A stretch of 15,096 nucleotides of DNA from positions 1 to 15,096 of the forward strand of contig JBAVQS010000051.1 in NCBI GenBank assembly GCA_049694275.1, read 5' to 3'. Source of the stretch: JBAVQS01 sp049694275. Lineage in GTDB: Bacteria > Chloroflexota > Anaerolineae > UBA4142 > SHND01. This document shows, piece by piece, positions 1 through 7,200 of this stretch (position 1 is its first letter; each line of letters opens with the position of its first letter). The translations under genes and the position numbers were made by a program. The notes beneath the pieces were generated by a model. The model ran no database searches and was not told where the DNA came from. It was given only the letters and a program-made list of their open reading frames with translations.

Positions 1-149
1 CGAACGCCGTGCTGATTGATTGGAATGCGGCCAGCAAGGACCATCCCGAATATTTCTGGGATGACGGCATCCACACCCGGCCGGCGGGGACCGAGGTGTA
101 TGCGGCGCTAATCGCGCAGGCGGTGGGCGAATTGAAAAGTGCGAACTAG
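1..149 (+). CDS. C-terminal end of an SGNH-domain acyltransferase or esterase (5' truncated)
   Basis: The reading frame is open from base 3 and ends at TAG 147-149, giving 48 residues. The end contains WDDGIHTRPAGTEVYAALIA. The Asp-x-x-His arrangement (DGIH), followed by a Gly and an aromatic residue a few positions later, matches block V of SGNH hydrolases, which supplies the catalytic Asp/His pair. Similar C-termini occur on membrane-bound acyltransferase-3 proteins of the OatA type that O-acetylate cell-wall or surface sugars. Only the last block is in the window, so the rest of the protein, including any membrane part, is inference. A stand-alone SGNH esterase is the main alternative. Confidence 0.6.
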   Translation, partial: NAVLIDWNAASKDHPEYFWDDGIHTRPAGTEVYAALIAQAVGELKSAN

Positions 150-150
150 A

Positions 151-168
151 AATTCTGAATTCAGAATT
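151..168. repeat. Perfect 18-bp AT-rich palindrome, possible weak terminator
   Basis: AATTCTGAATTCAGAATT is its own reverse complement and sits one base after the stop codon of the upstream gene. As RNA it could fold into a 7-bp stem with an AATT loop, followed by the pyrimidine-rich CTTATCTT. This would suit a weak terminator for the acyltransferase gene. It could equally be a protein-binding palindrome upstream of the promoter at 175-202. The palindrome is seen directly; its role is inferred. Confidence 0.4.
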
Positions 169-174
169 CTTATC

Positions 175-202
175 TTGACCGATGGCTCGGCCCGGATACA
201 AT
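175..202 (+). promoter_or_regulatory. Sigma70-like promoter before the 35-aa ORF and Imm32-like gene
   Basis: TTGACC (175-180) and TACAAT (197-202) are separated by 16 bp. The -10 box ends 8 nt before ATG 211, so transcription would begin at or just before that ATG. Both boxes match consensus well, but no transcription data are available. Confidence 0.5.
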
Positions 203-210
203 CGTTCCTG

Positions 211-318
211 ATGTATGATCCTATTATCCCAAGTAGCGGCAGTGGAACAAACTCGATAGGTATTCCTGATGGTATAACATTTATTTTCCGGACAAGTAAA
301 CATGAAAATAGAAATTGA
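211..318 (+). CDS. Possible leaderless 35-aa ORF overlapping the Imm32-like gene
   Basis: ATG 211 opens a 35-codon frame, starting MYDPIIPSSGSGTNSIG and ending in KHENRN with TGA at 316-318. It lies 8 nt downstream of a good TACAAT box, with no Shine-Dalgarno sequence and hardly any room for one, which fits a leaderless start. Its end overlaps the first 17 bases of the next gene, an arrangement that would allow translational coupling. I do not recognise the peptide: it has no signal peptide, membrane segment or known motif. It could be a leader peptide, a remnant of a toxin C-terminus, or a chance frame in an AT-richer stretch. A second ATG at 215, in another frame, gives only 14 codons. Confidence 0.35.
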   Translation: MYDPIIPSSGSGTNSIGIPDGITFIFRTSKHENRN

Positions 319-559
319 AGTACCTGATTATCTCCCTCAAAGAAGTCTTCGTTTCATATGGGACCCTGATTATGTGATCGAAGCCCATCTCACTGGGCAG
401 GCTGTCGAGATCAGGGCTAATCGGGACGGACTCATTTCGCTTGCTCGCATCCTGTTAACTCTAAGCCAGTCGTCAGTGCCGGGTGGATCTCATGTGCATC
501 TGGATTCACTAGACGCATTAGAAGACGGGTCTTGCGAATTGATTCTTAGCAAAATGTGA
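302..559 (+). CDS. Imm32-like immunity protein (orphan)
   Basis: An 85-residue soluble protein. It resembles the Imm32 family, a class of small immunity proteins found beside polymorphic toxins. The recognisable features are an N-terminal MKIEIEVP strand, the segment ISLARILLTLSQ, a GGSHVHLD stretch and the C-terminal LEDGSCELIL. Known family members are thought to neutralise a cognate secreted or contact-delivered toxin. No toxin gene is visible here: the upstream neighbour is an acyltransferase end and the downstream one an SDR. I see no clear Shine-Dalgarno sequence before ATG 302, so coupling to the overlapping ORF at 211-318 or to its promoter is plausible. Base composition is visibly more AT-rich than the flanking genes, which suggests horizontal arrival. 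The family call rests on remembered motif similarity, not a search. Confidence 0.6.
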   Translation: MKIEIEVPDYLPQRSLRFIWDPDYVIEAHLTGQAVEIRANRDGLISLARILLTLSQSSVPGGSHVHLDSLDALEDGSCELILSKM

Positions 560-610
560 TCTGACAAGTCATCTGCGAAATGCCATCAGCGATGAACTAG
601 ATTGAACCAG

Positions 611-700
611 TGGTGATTCCTCACAAGCGCCAGATTCCGTTTGCGCTAGCGAGATTCCGACCGAAGGAGGAATGACAATTCGAGATGTGAGTAATCACCA
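611..700. repeat. About 90-bp inverted-repeat element (REP- or MITE-remnant-like)
   Basis: TGGTGATTCCTCAC (611-624) is the reverse complement of GTGAGTAATCACCA (687-700) with one mismatch in 14. The enclosed 62 bp contains AGATTCCG twice and GGAATGAC once. This resembles the scattered intergenic repeats of the GATTCC...GGAATGACA type seen in many bacterial genomes. There is no ORF inside and no clear target-site duplication. Together with 560-610 and 701-712, this is all that lies between the Imm32-like gene and the SDR promoter. Confidence 0.4.
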
Positions 701-712
701 GTTGCGGGGACG

Positions 713-742
713 TTGACGCGCTCGCGTCACGCGTGTTACAAT
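713..742 (+). promoter_or_regulatory. Sigma70-like promoter of the SDR-MFS unit
   Basis: TTGACG (713-718) and TACAAT (737-742) are spaced 18 bp apart. The predicted start near 749 leaves a leader of about 72 nt that holds the hairpin at 762-794 and the ribosome binding site at 810-816. Confidence 0.55.
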
Positions 743-761
743 CGAACGAGTCGAATAGAGT

Positions 762-794
762 GTGCCTCTGACATCACGGCGGTGTCAGAGGCAC
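762..794 (+). promoter_or_regulatory. Strong 5'-UTR hairpin upstream of the SDR gene
   Basis: GTGCCTCTGACA (762-773) and TGTCAGAGGCAC (783-794) pair perfectly over 12 bp around a 9-nt loop. The hairpin lies between the predicted transcription start and the AAGGAGG site, 15 nt before that site. No long T-run follows (CTGTTTATG), so a classical terminator is doubtful. It could be an attenuator, an mRNA-stabilising hairpin, or, read as DNA, a dyad operator for a regulator. The structure is certain; the role is not. Confidence 0.5.
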
Positions 795-821
795 TGTTTA
801 TGTGCATTCAAGGAGGCGAAC

Positions 822-1652
822 ATGGAGGAATTCCGGGGCAAGGTGGCGGTGGTGACCGGCGGGGCGAGCGGGATTGGCAGGGCGCTGGCGGAGCGGTGCG
901 CCCGCGAGGGGATGAAGGTGGTGCTGGCCGATATCGAGCAGGCGGCGCTGGACCGGGCCGCAGAGGCGATCGGCAAGACCGGCGCCGCAGTGCTGGCGGT
1001 GCGGACCGATGTATCACAGGCGAGCGAGGTCCAGGCGCTGGCGGACAAGACGCTGGCGGAGTTCGGCGGCGTGCACCTGTTGTTTAATAACGCGGGCGTC
1101 GGCGGCGGGGTCAAGTCCGTCTGGGAGAACACCCTCGCCGATTGGCAGTGGGTGCTGGGGGTCAACCTCTGGAGCGTGATTCACGGCGTGCGCATCTTTA
1201 CGCCGATCATGCTCAAGGAAAACACCGAATGCTATATCGTCAACACCGCCTCGATTGCCGGGCTCATTGCGGGATCGGGGCTGGGCGTTTACAAGGTGAG
1301 CAAGCACGGGGTGGTGAGCCTTTCCGAGACGCTCGCCGCCGACCTGCAAGAGATCAAGGCGCAGATTCATGTCGCGGTCCTGTGCCCCGCCTGGGTTCAG
1401 ACGCGCATCGTCGAGTCGGAACGGAATCGCCCGGCGAATTTGCAAGATGCACAGGCGCCGGCCTATGGGCCACAAGAGATTGCCGCCGCGCAGTCGGTGA
1501 TGCGGGCCGTGCAGGGCGGGATTCCCGCGGCGCAGGTTGCGGACCAGGTGTTTGAGGCGATGAGGGCAAACCGGTTTTACATTCTGACTCATCCCGAATC
1601 CCGGGCGTGGGTGGAGGCGCGGATGCAGGGGATTATGAGGGAGACGGGATGA
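822..1652 (+). CDS. Short-chain dehydrogenase/reductase (classical SDR)
   Basis: A 276-residue cytoplasmic NAD(P)-dependent oxidoreductase of the classical SDR family. The Rossmann motif TGGASGIG is at residues 12-19, NNAG at 89-92, Asn115 in the VNLW segment, and catalytic Ser144 (NTAS) with Tyr157-x-x-x-Lys161 (YKVSK). Asp37 at the end of the second strand favours NAD over NADP by the family rule. ATG 822 is chosen because AAGGAGG (810-816) sits 5 nt before it; the in-frame codons upstream lie in the hairpin leader. Length is slightly above the usual 250 because of an insertion around 200-235, in the substrate-binding region. The MFS gene follows after 42 bp with its own ribosome binding site, so the two are probably co-transcribed. 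The substrate cannot be read from the sequence. Confidence 0.92.
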   Translation: MEEFRGKVAVVTGGASGIGRALAERCAREGMKVVLADIEQAALDRAAEAIGKTGAAVLAVRTDVSQASEVQALADKTLAEFGGVHLLFNNAGVGGGVKSVWENTLADWQWVLGVNLWSVIHGVRIFTPIMLKENTECYIVNTASIAGLIAGSGLGVYKVSKHGVVSLSETLAADLQEIKAQIHVAVLCPAWVQTRIVESERNRPANLQDAQAPAYGPQEIAAAQSVMRAVQGGIPAAQVADQVFEAMRANRFYILTHPESRAWVEARMQGIMRETG

Positions 1653-1694
1653 GGCATCCACACCCGGGGTGTCCGGAGATGAAGGGGAGGGCCG

Positions 1695-2960
1695 ATGTCG
1701 CCTGATTCCCCCGTTCAAAAGCACCTGCGCCGCAATTATACGCTCGGCGTGATGAACGGCGCCCTGTTCGGCTTTGTCGACGCGATCTCGGCCCCGTCGC
1801 TCGTGCTGGCGCTCTTTGTCTCCCAGCTCGGCGGCTCGAATCTCCTGATCGGCCTGCTCCCGGCCATCTACAACGGCGGCTGGTTCCTGCCCCAGTTGTT
1901 CGTCGCCCATCGCCTCGACCGGCTGGCGGTGAAAAAGGGGATGTATGTCACGACCGCGCTCATTCGCATCCTGTGCTGGATCATCATCGTAGGGGTGACC
2001 TTTTGGATCGGCGCGGGGAACCGGACACTGCTGCTGGCCCTCTTTTTCGCCGCCTATGTCACCTATTCGTTCATGGCCGGCTTTGCGGGGAATGCATTCA
2101 TGACGATGGTCGCCAAGATGATCCCATCGAACCGGCGCGGGTCCTTTTTCGGCTATCGCGATCTGACCGGTACCGGCGCGGGGATTCTGGCGGGCTATTT
2201 GATCTCCCTCGCGCTGGCCTCAAACAATGGGCTCGGGTTCCCCTACAACTTTGGCGTGCTCTTTATCATCACCTGGACCGCCGTGACCGTCGGATTGACG
2301 CTGTTCATGTTCACCATCGAGCCGCACGAAAAGGTGACCGGCGACGGCGTCACCTTGCTGCAGACACTGCGGGCCGCGCGGCGCATCTGGGGCGAGAACG
2401 CCAAATTCCGGCGCTATCTCTTGACCCGGATCGTCGTGGCGCTCGCGGACCTGGCGACCCCGTTCTATGCCATCTATGCCACGCGCATGTTAAAGGCGGA
2501 CGAGAGCGTGGTGGGACTTTATATCGGGCTGACGACGCTCGCGGCGATGCTCTCGAACCCTGCGTGGAGCTGGATCACGGATCACTATGGCGCGCGGCCG
2601 CTGATGCTGTCGGCCGCGGCGGGCTGGCTCTTGATGCCGCTGATTGCATTGGCCTTTTGGCTGATTGGGGTGGGGCCGGTCCTCATTACGCCGTTCGGCC
2701 TGCTCTTTGTGGTCTACGGCGCGGCGCGGACCGCCGCCAATATCAGCTTTCCCACGTACCTGCTCGAGATTGCGCCGCCCGCCGAGCGGTCGCTCCATAT
2801 CGGGCTGACCAACACACTGCTCGGGGTGGCGACGTTTATCCCGGCGGGCGGCGGCATTTTGCTCGATTGGTTTGGCTTTATGCCGCTCTTTGTGCTGTCG
2901 GCGCTGATCGCGGCGCTGGGCGTGTGGCTGGCGACCGGACTGGTCGAGGCGCGGCGCTAA
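1695..2960 (+). CDS. Major facilitator superfamily transporter
   Basis: A 421-residue integral membrane protein whose hydrophobicity suggests about 12 transmembrane helices, with a charged central loop around residues 200-240 (EPHEKVTGDG...RRIWGENAKFRR) dividing two halves. This layout is typical of MFS secondary transporters. Candidate family signatures are RLDRLAVKK near residue 76, in the loop after the second helix, and ITDHYGARPL in the second half. AAGGGGAGG at 1682-1690 lies 4 nt before ATG 1695 and fixes the start. The preceding SDR gene may share the transcript. The substrate is unknown; many genes of this type in related genomes are annotated only as MFS transporters. No frameshift or truncation is seen. 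Confidence 0.88.
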   Translation: MSPDSPVQKHLRRNYTLGVMNGALFGFVDAISAPSLVLALFVSQLGGSNLLIGLLPAIYNGGWFLPQLFVAHRLDRLAVKKGMYVTTALIRILCWIIIVGVTFWIGAGNRTLLLALFFAAYVTYSFMAGFAGNAFMTMVAKMIPSNRRGSFFGYRDLTGTGAGILAGYLISLALASNNGLGFPYNFGVLFIITWTAVTVGLTLFMFTIEPHEKVTGDGVTLLQTLRAARRIWGENAKFRRYLLTRIVVALADLATPFYAIYATRMLKADESVVGLYIGLTTLAAMLSNPAWSWITDHYGARPLMLSAAAGWLLMPLIALAFWLIGVGPVLITPFGLLFVVYGAARTAANISFPTYLLEIAPPAERSLHIGLTNTLLGVATFIPAGGGILLDWFGFMPLFVLSALIAALGVWLATGLVEARR

Positions 2961-2973
2961 CTGCGCCCGTTGG

Positions 2974-3002
2974 TTGGCGATGGACGGATTCTCTGCTATA
3001 AT
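2974..3002 (+). promoter_or_regulatory. Sigma70-like promoter, apparently leaderless start
   Basis: TTGGCG (2974-2979) and a perfect TATAAT (2997-3002) are 17 bp apart. Only 7 nt separate the -10 box from ATG 3010, so the transcript should begin at or next to the start codon. The promoter begins 13 bp after the MFS stop codon, which makes the next gene at least partly independent of the SDR-MFS unit. Confidence 0.65.
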
Positions 3003-3009
3003 TTCGCTG

Positions 3010-4047
3010 ATGAGAAAAACCAATTCTGTTGTGATGGAACCGAAACCGCTCAGCGTGATCGACGTGCTGACGCGCGGGTTTGAGCTTGTGCGCAAACGCC
3101 CCTGGGCCATGCTCATCCCCATCCTGGTCGACCTGGTGATCTGGTTTCTGCCCCGCGTGTCGCTGGCGAACCTGATTGCGCCAATCATGGACCAGTTGTT
3201 GGCGACCGCCAATGCGCCGGCGGATGCGGCAGACGCCATCCAGCAACAGCGCGAGCTGCTGACCCAGGCCATCAACTCGCTCAACTTTTTCGGGCTCGTG
3301 GCCTATGCCGCCAATTGGGTGGCGCGGCTCCCTTCGCTCTTTACCCCGTCGCTTGTGCTGGATGGGTCGAGCATCGACGTGCGCAGTCCGATCACGGCGC
3401 TGGCCTATACGATCCAGGTGCCTTCGGTCGGATTTGCAGTCCTGCTCTTTGTTCCACTTCTGATGCTCCTGCTCTTTGCGGCGGCCGTCTATGCCGAACT
3501 GCTGGCGCAGGGGGTGCGCCCGCTGGTCGAGGAACCGCGGTTTGCGTGGGTTGGTCGCGCGGCCATGCTCTGGCTGCGGCTGCTCGGGTTTGCCCTGCTG
3601 CTCGGCTTTATCTTTTTCGCCACATCGCTGGCGCTGGGGGCGATCCAGATGGTGGCGCCCGCGACGACCGATATCGGCTCGTTCTTTTATGCGCTCGTGC
3701 TGGTCGGTTGGTTCTGGCTCTCGATCTATTTCTTTTTCGCGCTCTCGGCCATGGCGGTCAGCCGGATCGGGCTCTATGCGGCGATCCGCCGCAGTGTGCT
3801 CGTCTTTCGAATGCACTTTTGGGCGTCGCTGCTGTTGATCGGACTCACCGTATTTCTGGGGGAGGGACTCGCCCTCCTCTGGCGCGGGCTGGCGATCACG
3901 CCGTTCGGCGCGGCCCTCGGCATTCTGGCGAACGCGTTTATCGGCACGGCGCTGCTGGCCGCCGCGATGATTTTTTACCAGGACCGGATGAGCGCGATCG
4001 AGCGGCTGATTGCGCACGCCCGGGCGAGCACGCGCCCCACTCGTTAA
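3010..4047 (+). CDS. Polytopic membrane protein of unknown function
   Basis: A 345-residue protein. After a short N-terminal segment (PLSVIDVLTRGFELVRKRPW) comes a membrane segment near residues 33-50, then a hydrophilic stretch of about 80 residues, then roughly five strongly hydrophobic segments up to residue 325 and a basic tail (HARASTRPTR). The FELVRKRPWAMLIPIL pattern recurs at the N-terminus of several families of small bacterial membrane proteins without assigned function. I recognise no catalytic motif. ATG 3010 is preferred because it lies 7 nt after a perfect TATAAT; longer in-frame starts would lie inside that promoter. ATG 3034 is an alternative, but it also lacks a Shine-Dalgarno sequence. 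The 160 bp that follow, up to gyrB, carry no gene. Confidence 0.75.
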   Translation: MRKTNSVVMEPKPLSVIDVLTRGFELVRKRPWAMLIPILVDLVIWFLPRVSLANLIAPIMDQLLATANAPADAADAIQQQRELLTQAINSLNFFGLVAYAANWVARLPSLFTPSLVLDGSSIDVRSPITALAYTIQVPSVGFAVLLFVPLLMLLLFAAAVYAELLAQGVRPLVEEPRFAWVGRAAMLWLRLLGFALLLGFIFFATSLALGAIQMVAPATTDIGSFFYALVLVGWFWLSIYFFFALSAMAVSRIGLYAAIRRSVLVFRMHFWASLLLIGLTVFLGEGLALLWRGLAITPFGAALGILANAFIGTALLAAAMIFYQDRMSAIERLIAHARASTRPTR

Positions 4048-4115
4048 CGGATTCCGTCCCGGCAATTCCCGGCGCTCTACGTTGAATTGCACACGCTGAT
4101 CGATTTATCGAAAAT

Positions 4116-4132
4116 GCGGCGCGCTTTGCCGC
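4116..4132 (+). other. Small GC-rich hairpin in the gap before gyrB
   Basis: GCGGC (4116-4120) pairs with GCCGC (4128-4132) around a 7-nt loop. No T-run follows. It may weakly end transcription of the membrane-protein gene or lie in the gyrB leader. I found no convincing promoter between 4048 and 4207, although gyrB needs one somewhere upstream. Confidence 0.2.
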
Positions 4133-4207
4133 GCTTGATTCATGTCAAGGCGAATCGACAGGCCCGCAAGCCCCGTCATCTGACATTCGCCTTTTCGAGG
4201 TTTTACT

Positions 4208-7200
4208 ATGGCCAAAGCCAAAGAACTGAACAATCAACCGACCGAGCAATACGACGCTTCAAAAATTACCGTTCTCGAAGGACTCGAAGCGGTCCGCCGG
4301 CGCCCCGGCATGTACATCGGCTCGACCGATATTCGCGGCCTGCACCAGTTGGTATTCGAGGTAGTCGATAACGCGATCGACGAGGCGCTCGCCGGCGCAT
4401 GCGACAGCGTCATCATCGGCATTGACTCGGACAATGTGGTCACCGTTGCCGACAACGGCCGCGGGATTCCGGTCGACATTCATGCCCAGACCGGCAAATC
4501 GGGCGTCGAAGTCGTCATGACCAAACTGCACGCGGGCGCCAAGTTTGGCAGCGGCGGCTACAAGGTGGCCTCCGGGCTGCACGGCGTCGGCGTGAGCGCG
4601 GTGAACGCCCTGAGCGACTGGCTCCGCGTGCGCGTCAAGCGCGACGGGCAGATTTACGAGCAAAAGTACAAGCGCGGTGTCCCGGTGACCGAGCTGACCG
4701 TCGTCGGCAAGTACCCCCAAGGGGAGCGCACCGGCGCGACCGTCTCCTTTTTGCCCGACAAGCAGATCTTTAAACAGATCGACTACAAATTCGACGTGCT
4801 GGCCCAGCGGTTCCGCGAGATGGCCTTTTTGACCAAAGGGCTGACGATCAAGTTCACGGACGAGCGCGAGGACCGCGAGATGTCTTTTTATTTCGAAGGG
4901 GGCATTTCGTCATTCGTCCGTTACCTGAACCGCAACCGCGGCGTCCTGCACGCCCCCTTTACCGTCTCGGCGCCGGCCAACGGTAACTATATCGAGGCCG
5001 CCATCCAGTATACCGATTCCTATTCCGAATCGGTTTATACCTTTGCCAACAATATCAATACGATTGACGGCGGCACGCACATGACCGGGTTCCGCACGGC
5101 GCTCACCCGCACCCTCAACGATTATGCACGCAAGGCGAGTATCCTCAAGGAGAGCGACCCGAACCTGACGGGCGATGACGTGCGCGAAGGGCTGACGGCC
5201 ATCATCTCGGTCAAGCTCGAAGAGCCCCAGTTTGAATCCCAGACCAAGGGCAAGCTCGGCAATGCCGAGGTCAAGACGCAGGTCGAGCAGGTTGTGGGTG
5301 AGGCATTCGCCGAATGGCTCGCGGAGCATCCGAAAGAGGGCCGAGAGATTATCACCAAGGCGCTCACGGCGGCGCGCGCCCGCGATGCAGCGCGCCAGGC
5401 GCGCGATCTCGTCATTCGCAAGAGCGCGCTCGAATCCATCTCGCTCCCCGGCAAGCTCGCCGACTGCTCCGAAAAAGAGCCGGACAAGTGCGAGTTGTAT
5501 ATTGTGGAGGGTGACAGCGCGGGGGGTTGCTTTGACGGAGATACGCGGGTAGCATTGGCCGATGGACGCAATCTGACCTTTCGCGAGATTGTCGCAGAAC
5601 AAGCCGCAGGCAAAGAGCTGTACTGCTATACGATCCGGCAGGATGGAAAAATTGGGTTGGAACGGATCGTCAACGCGCGGGTGACGCGCACCCAGGCTCG
5701 GGTCGTCAAGGTCACACTCGACAATGGCGAAGAGCTCATCTGCACGCCCGACCATCCTTTCATGCTGCGTGACGGAAGTTATCGACCGGCCGCGTTATTG
5801 ACGTCCGCCGATTCACTCATGCCGTTGCGCCGCCGGCGGTCGGATGTGAGCGAACCCGGCATTACCATCCAGGGGTACGAGATGGCCTGGGATCCCCGGT
5901 CAGAAACCTGGCTCTTTACGCACATACTCGCAGATTGGTACAACCGGTGGCAAGGCGTTTATGCCGTTGAATCCGGCGAGCACTGCCACCATGTAGATTT
6001 CAACAAGCTGAATAATAATCCGACCAATATCCGACGGATGGGGCGCGCAGAGCACCTGCGGCTGCACAATGCGCACCTGGACAAGACGCTGCGCCGTCCG
6101 GATGTGATCGCGAAATCGCGTGACATCCGGCAGAGCGTTGAATTTCGCGCGATGATGAGCGAGCGCATGTCGCAACCGGAAATCCGGGAAATGCTTTCCG
6201 AGCGCGCTCAGGCGCAATGGGCCGATGCGGGCTATAAAGCTTTCATGGGAGACAAGTGGCGCGAGTTTTATAACGGCGACGAGTCGTATCGCGACCGCAA
6301 CCGGGAACAACTGGACCGGGCGCAAAAAGAATACTGGGCGGATGAGGCGCATCGCGAAAAACAGGCCGAGCGCGTGCGCGAGTATTTTGCGAATCACCCG
6401 GAAGCGCGAGCGGCAAACGCTGAACGTGCTCAAGCCGAGTGGCAGGACGAAGCTTTGCGCGATTGGCGACGTGAAAAGACCAGAGAGCAATGGACGCCGG
6501 AATTTCGGGCCAAACGCCAGCAGGCGCTGGACCGGACATACTATCTCAAGACGATTGCCGCATTGAAACAGTTCGAGCGCAATCCAGGGGAACTGGACCT
6601 CGAGGGCTATCAAACATACCGCTTGAATCTCAAAGACAAAACTCTGTTGCGCTTTGACACGTTTTGCGAGCGCTATTTCGACGGCGACGCCGGGCGAGCG
6701 CGTGAGGCCGTTGCGAATTACAACCATCGCATCGTGTCGGTCGAGCGCCTGGCCGAGCCCGTGGATGTCTACGACCTGGAAGTGCCCGGCACCCATAACT
6801 TTGCGCTGGCCAGCGGCGTTTTCGTGCACAACAGCGCCAAGCAGGGCCGCGACCGCAAGTTCCAGGCGATCCTCCCCTTGCGCGGCAAGATCATGAACGT
6901 CGAAAAGTCGCGGCTCGACAAGATGCTGCAGAACGAAGAGATTCGCGCGCTCATCACGGCGATTGGCACGGGCGTCGGCAACGGGTTCGATATTGCAACC
7001 CTGCGGTACGGGCGCGTGATACTGATGAGTGACGCGGATGTCGATGGCGCTCACATCCGCACGCTGCTCCTGACCTTTTTCTTTCGTTACATGCAGCCGC
7101 TCATCGAGCACGGGCATTTGTATATTGCCCAGCCGCCCCTCTACAAGGTCAAGGAGGGCAAGACCGAACAGTACGTCTATGACGACAAGGCGCTCGAAGA

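Noticed and set aside
273..278. TATAAC as a separate -10 box for the Imm32-like gene
   Set aside because: No acceptable -35 box at 15-18 bp upstream; the promoter at 175-202 explains transcription better.
67..1672. Shared string GGCATCCACACCCGG at about 64-78 and 1654-1667 as a direct repeat flanking the island
   Set aside because: One copy lies within coding sequence for the conserved SGNH motif and the match is short, so chance similarity is the simpler view.
1014..1910. Minus-strand ORF (298 aa) opposite the SDR and MFS genes
   Set aside because: It spans two well-supported genes on the other strand and has antisense-type composition.
2878..4092. Minus-strand ORF of 404 aa opposite the membrane-protein gene
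   Set aside because: Composition is dominated by Arg, Gln, His and Asp, typical of antisense to hydrophobic membrane segments; no start signals or domains.
4087..4371. Plus-strand ORF of 94 aa overlapping the start of gyrB
   Set aside because: It runs out of frame through the conserved GyrB N-terminus, is strongly basic and has no recognisable domain.
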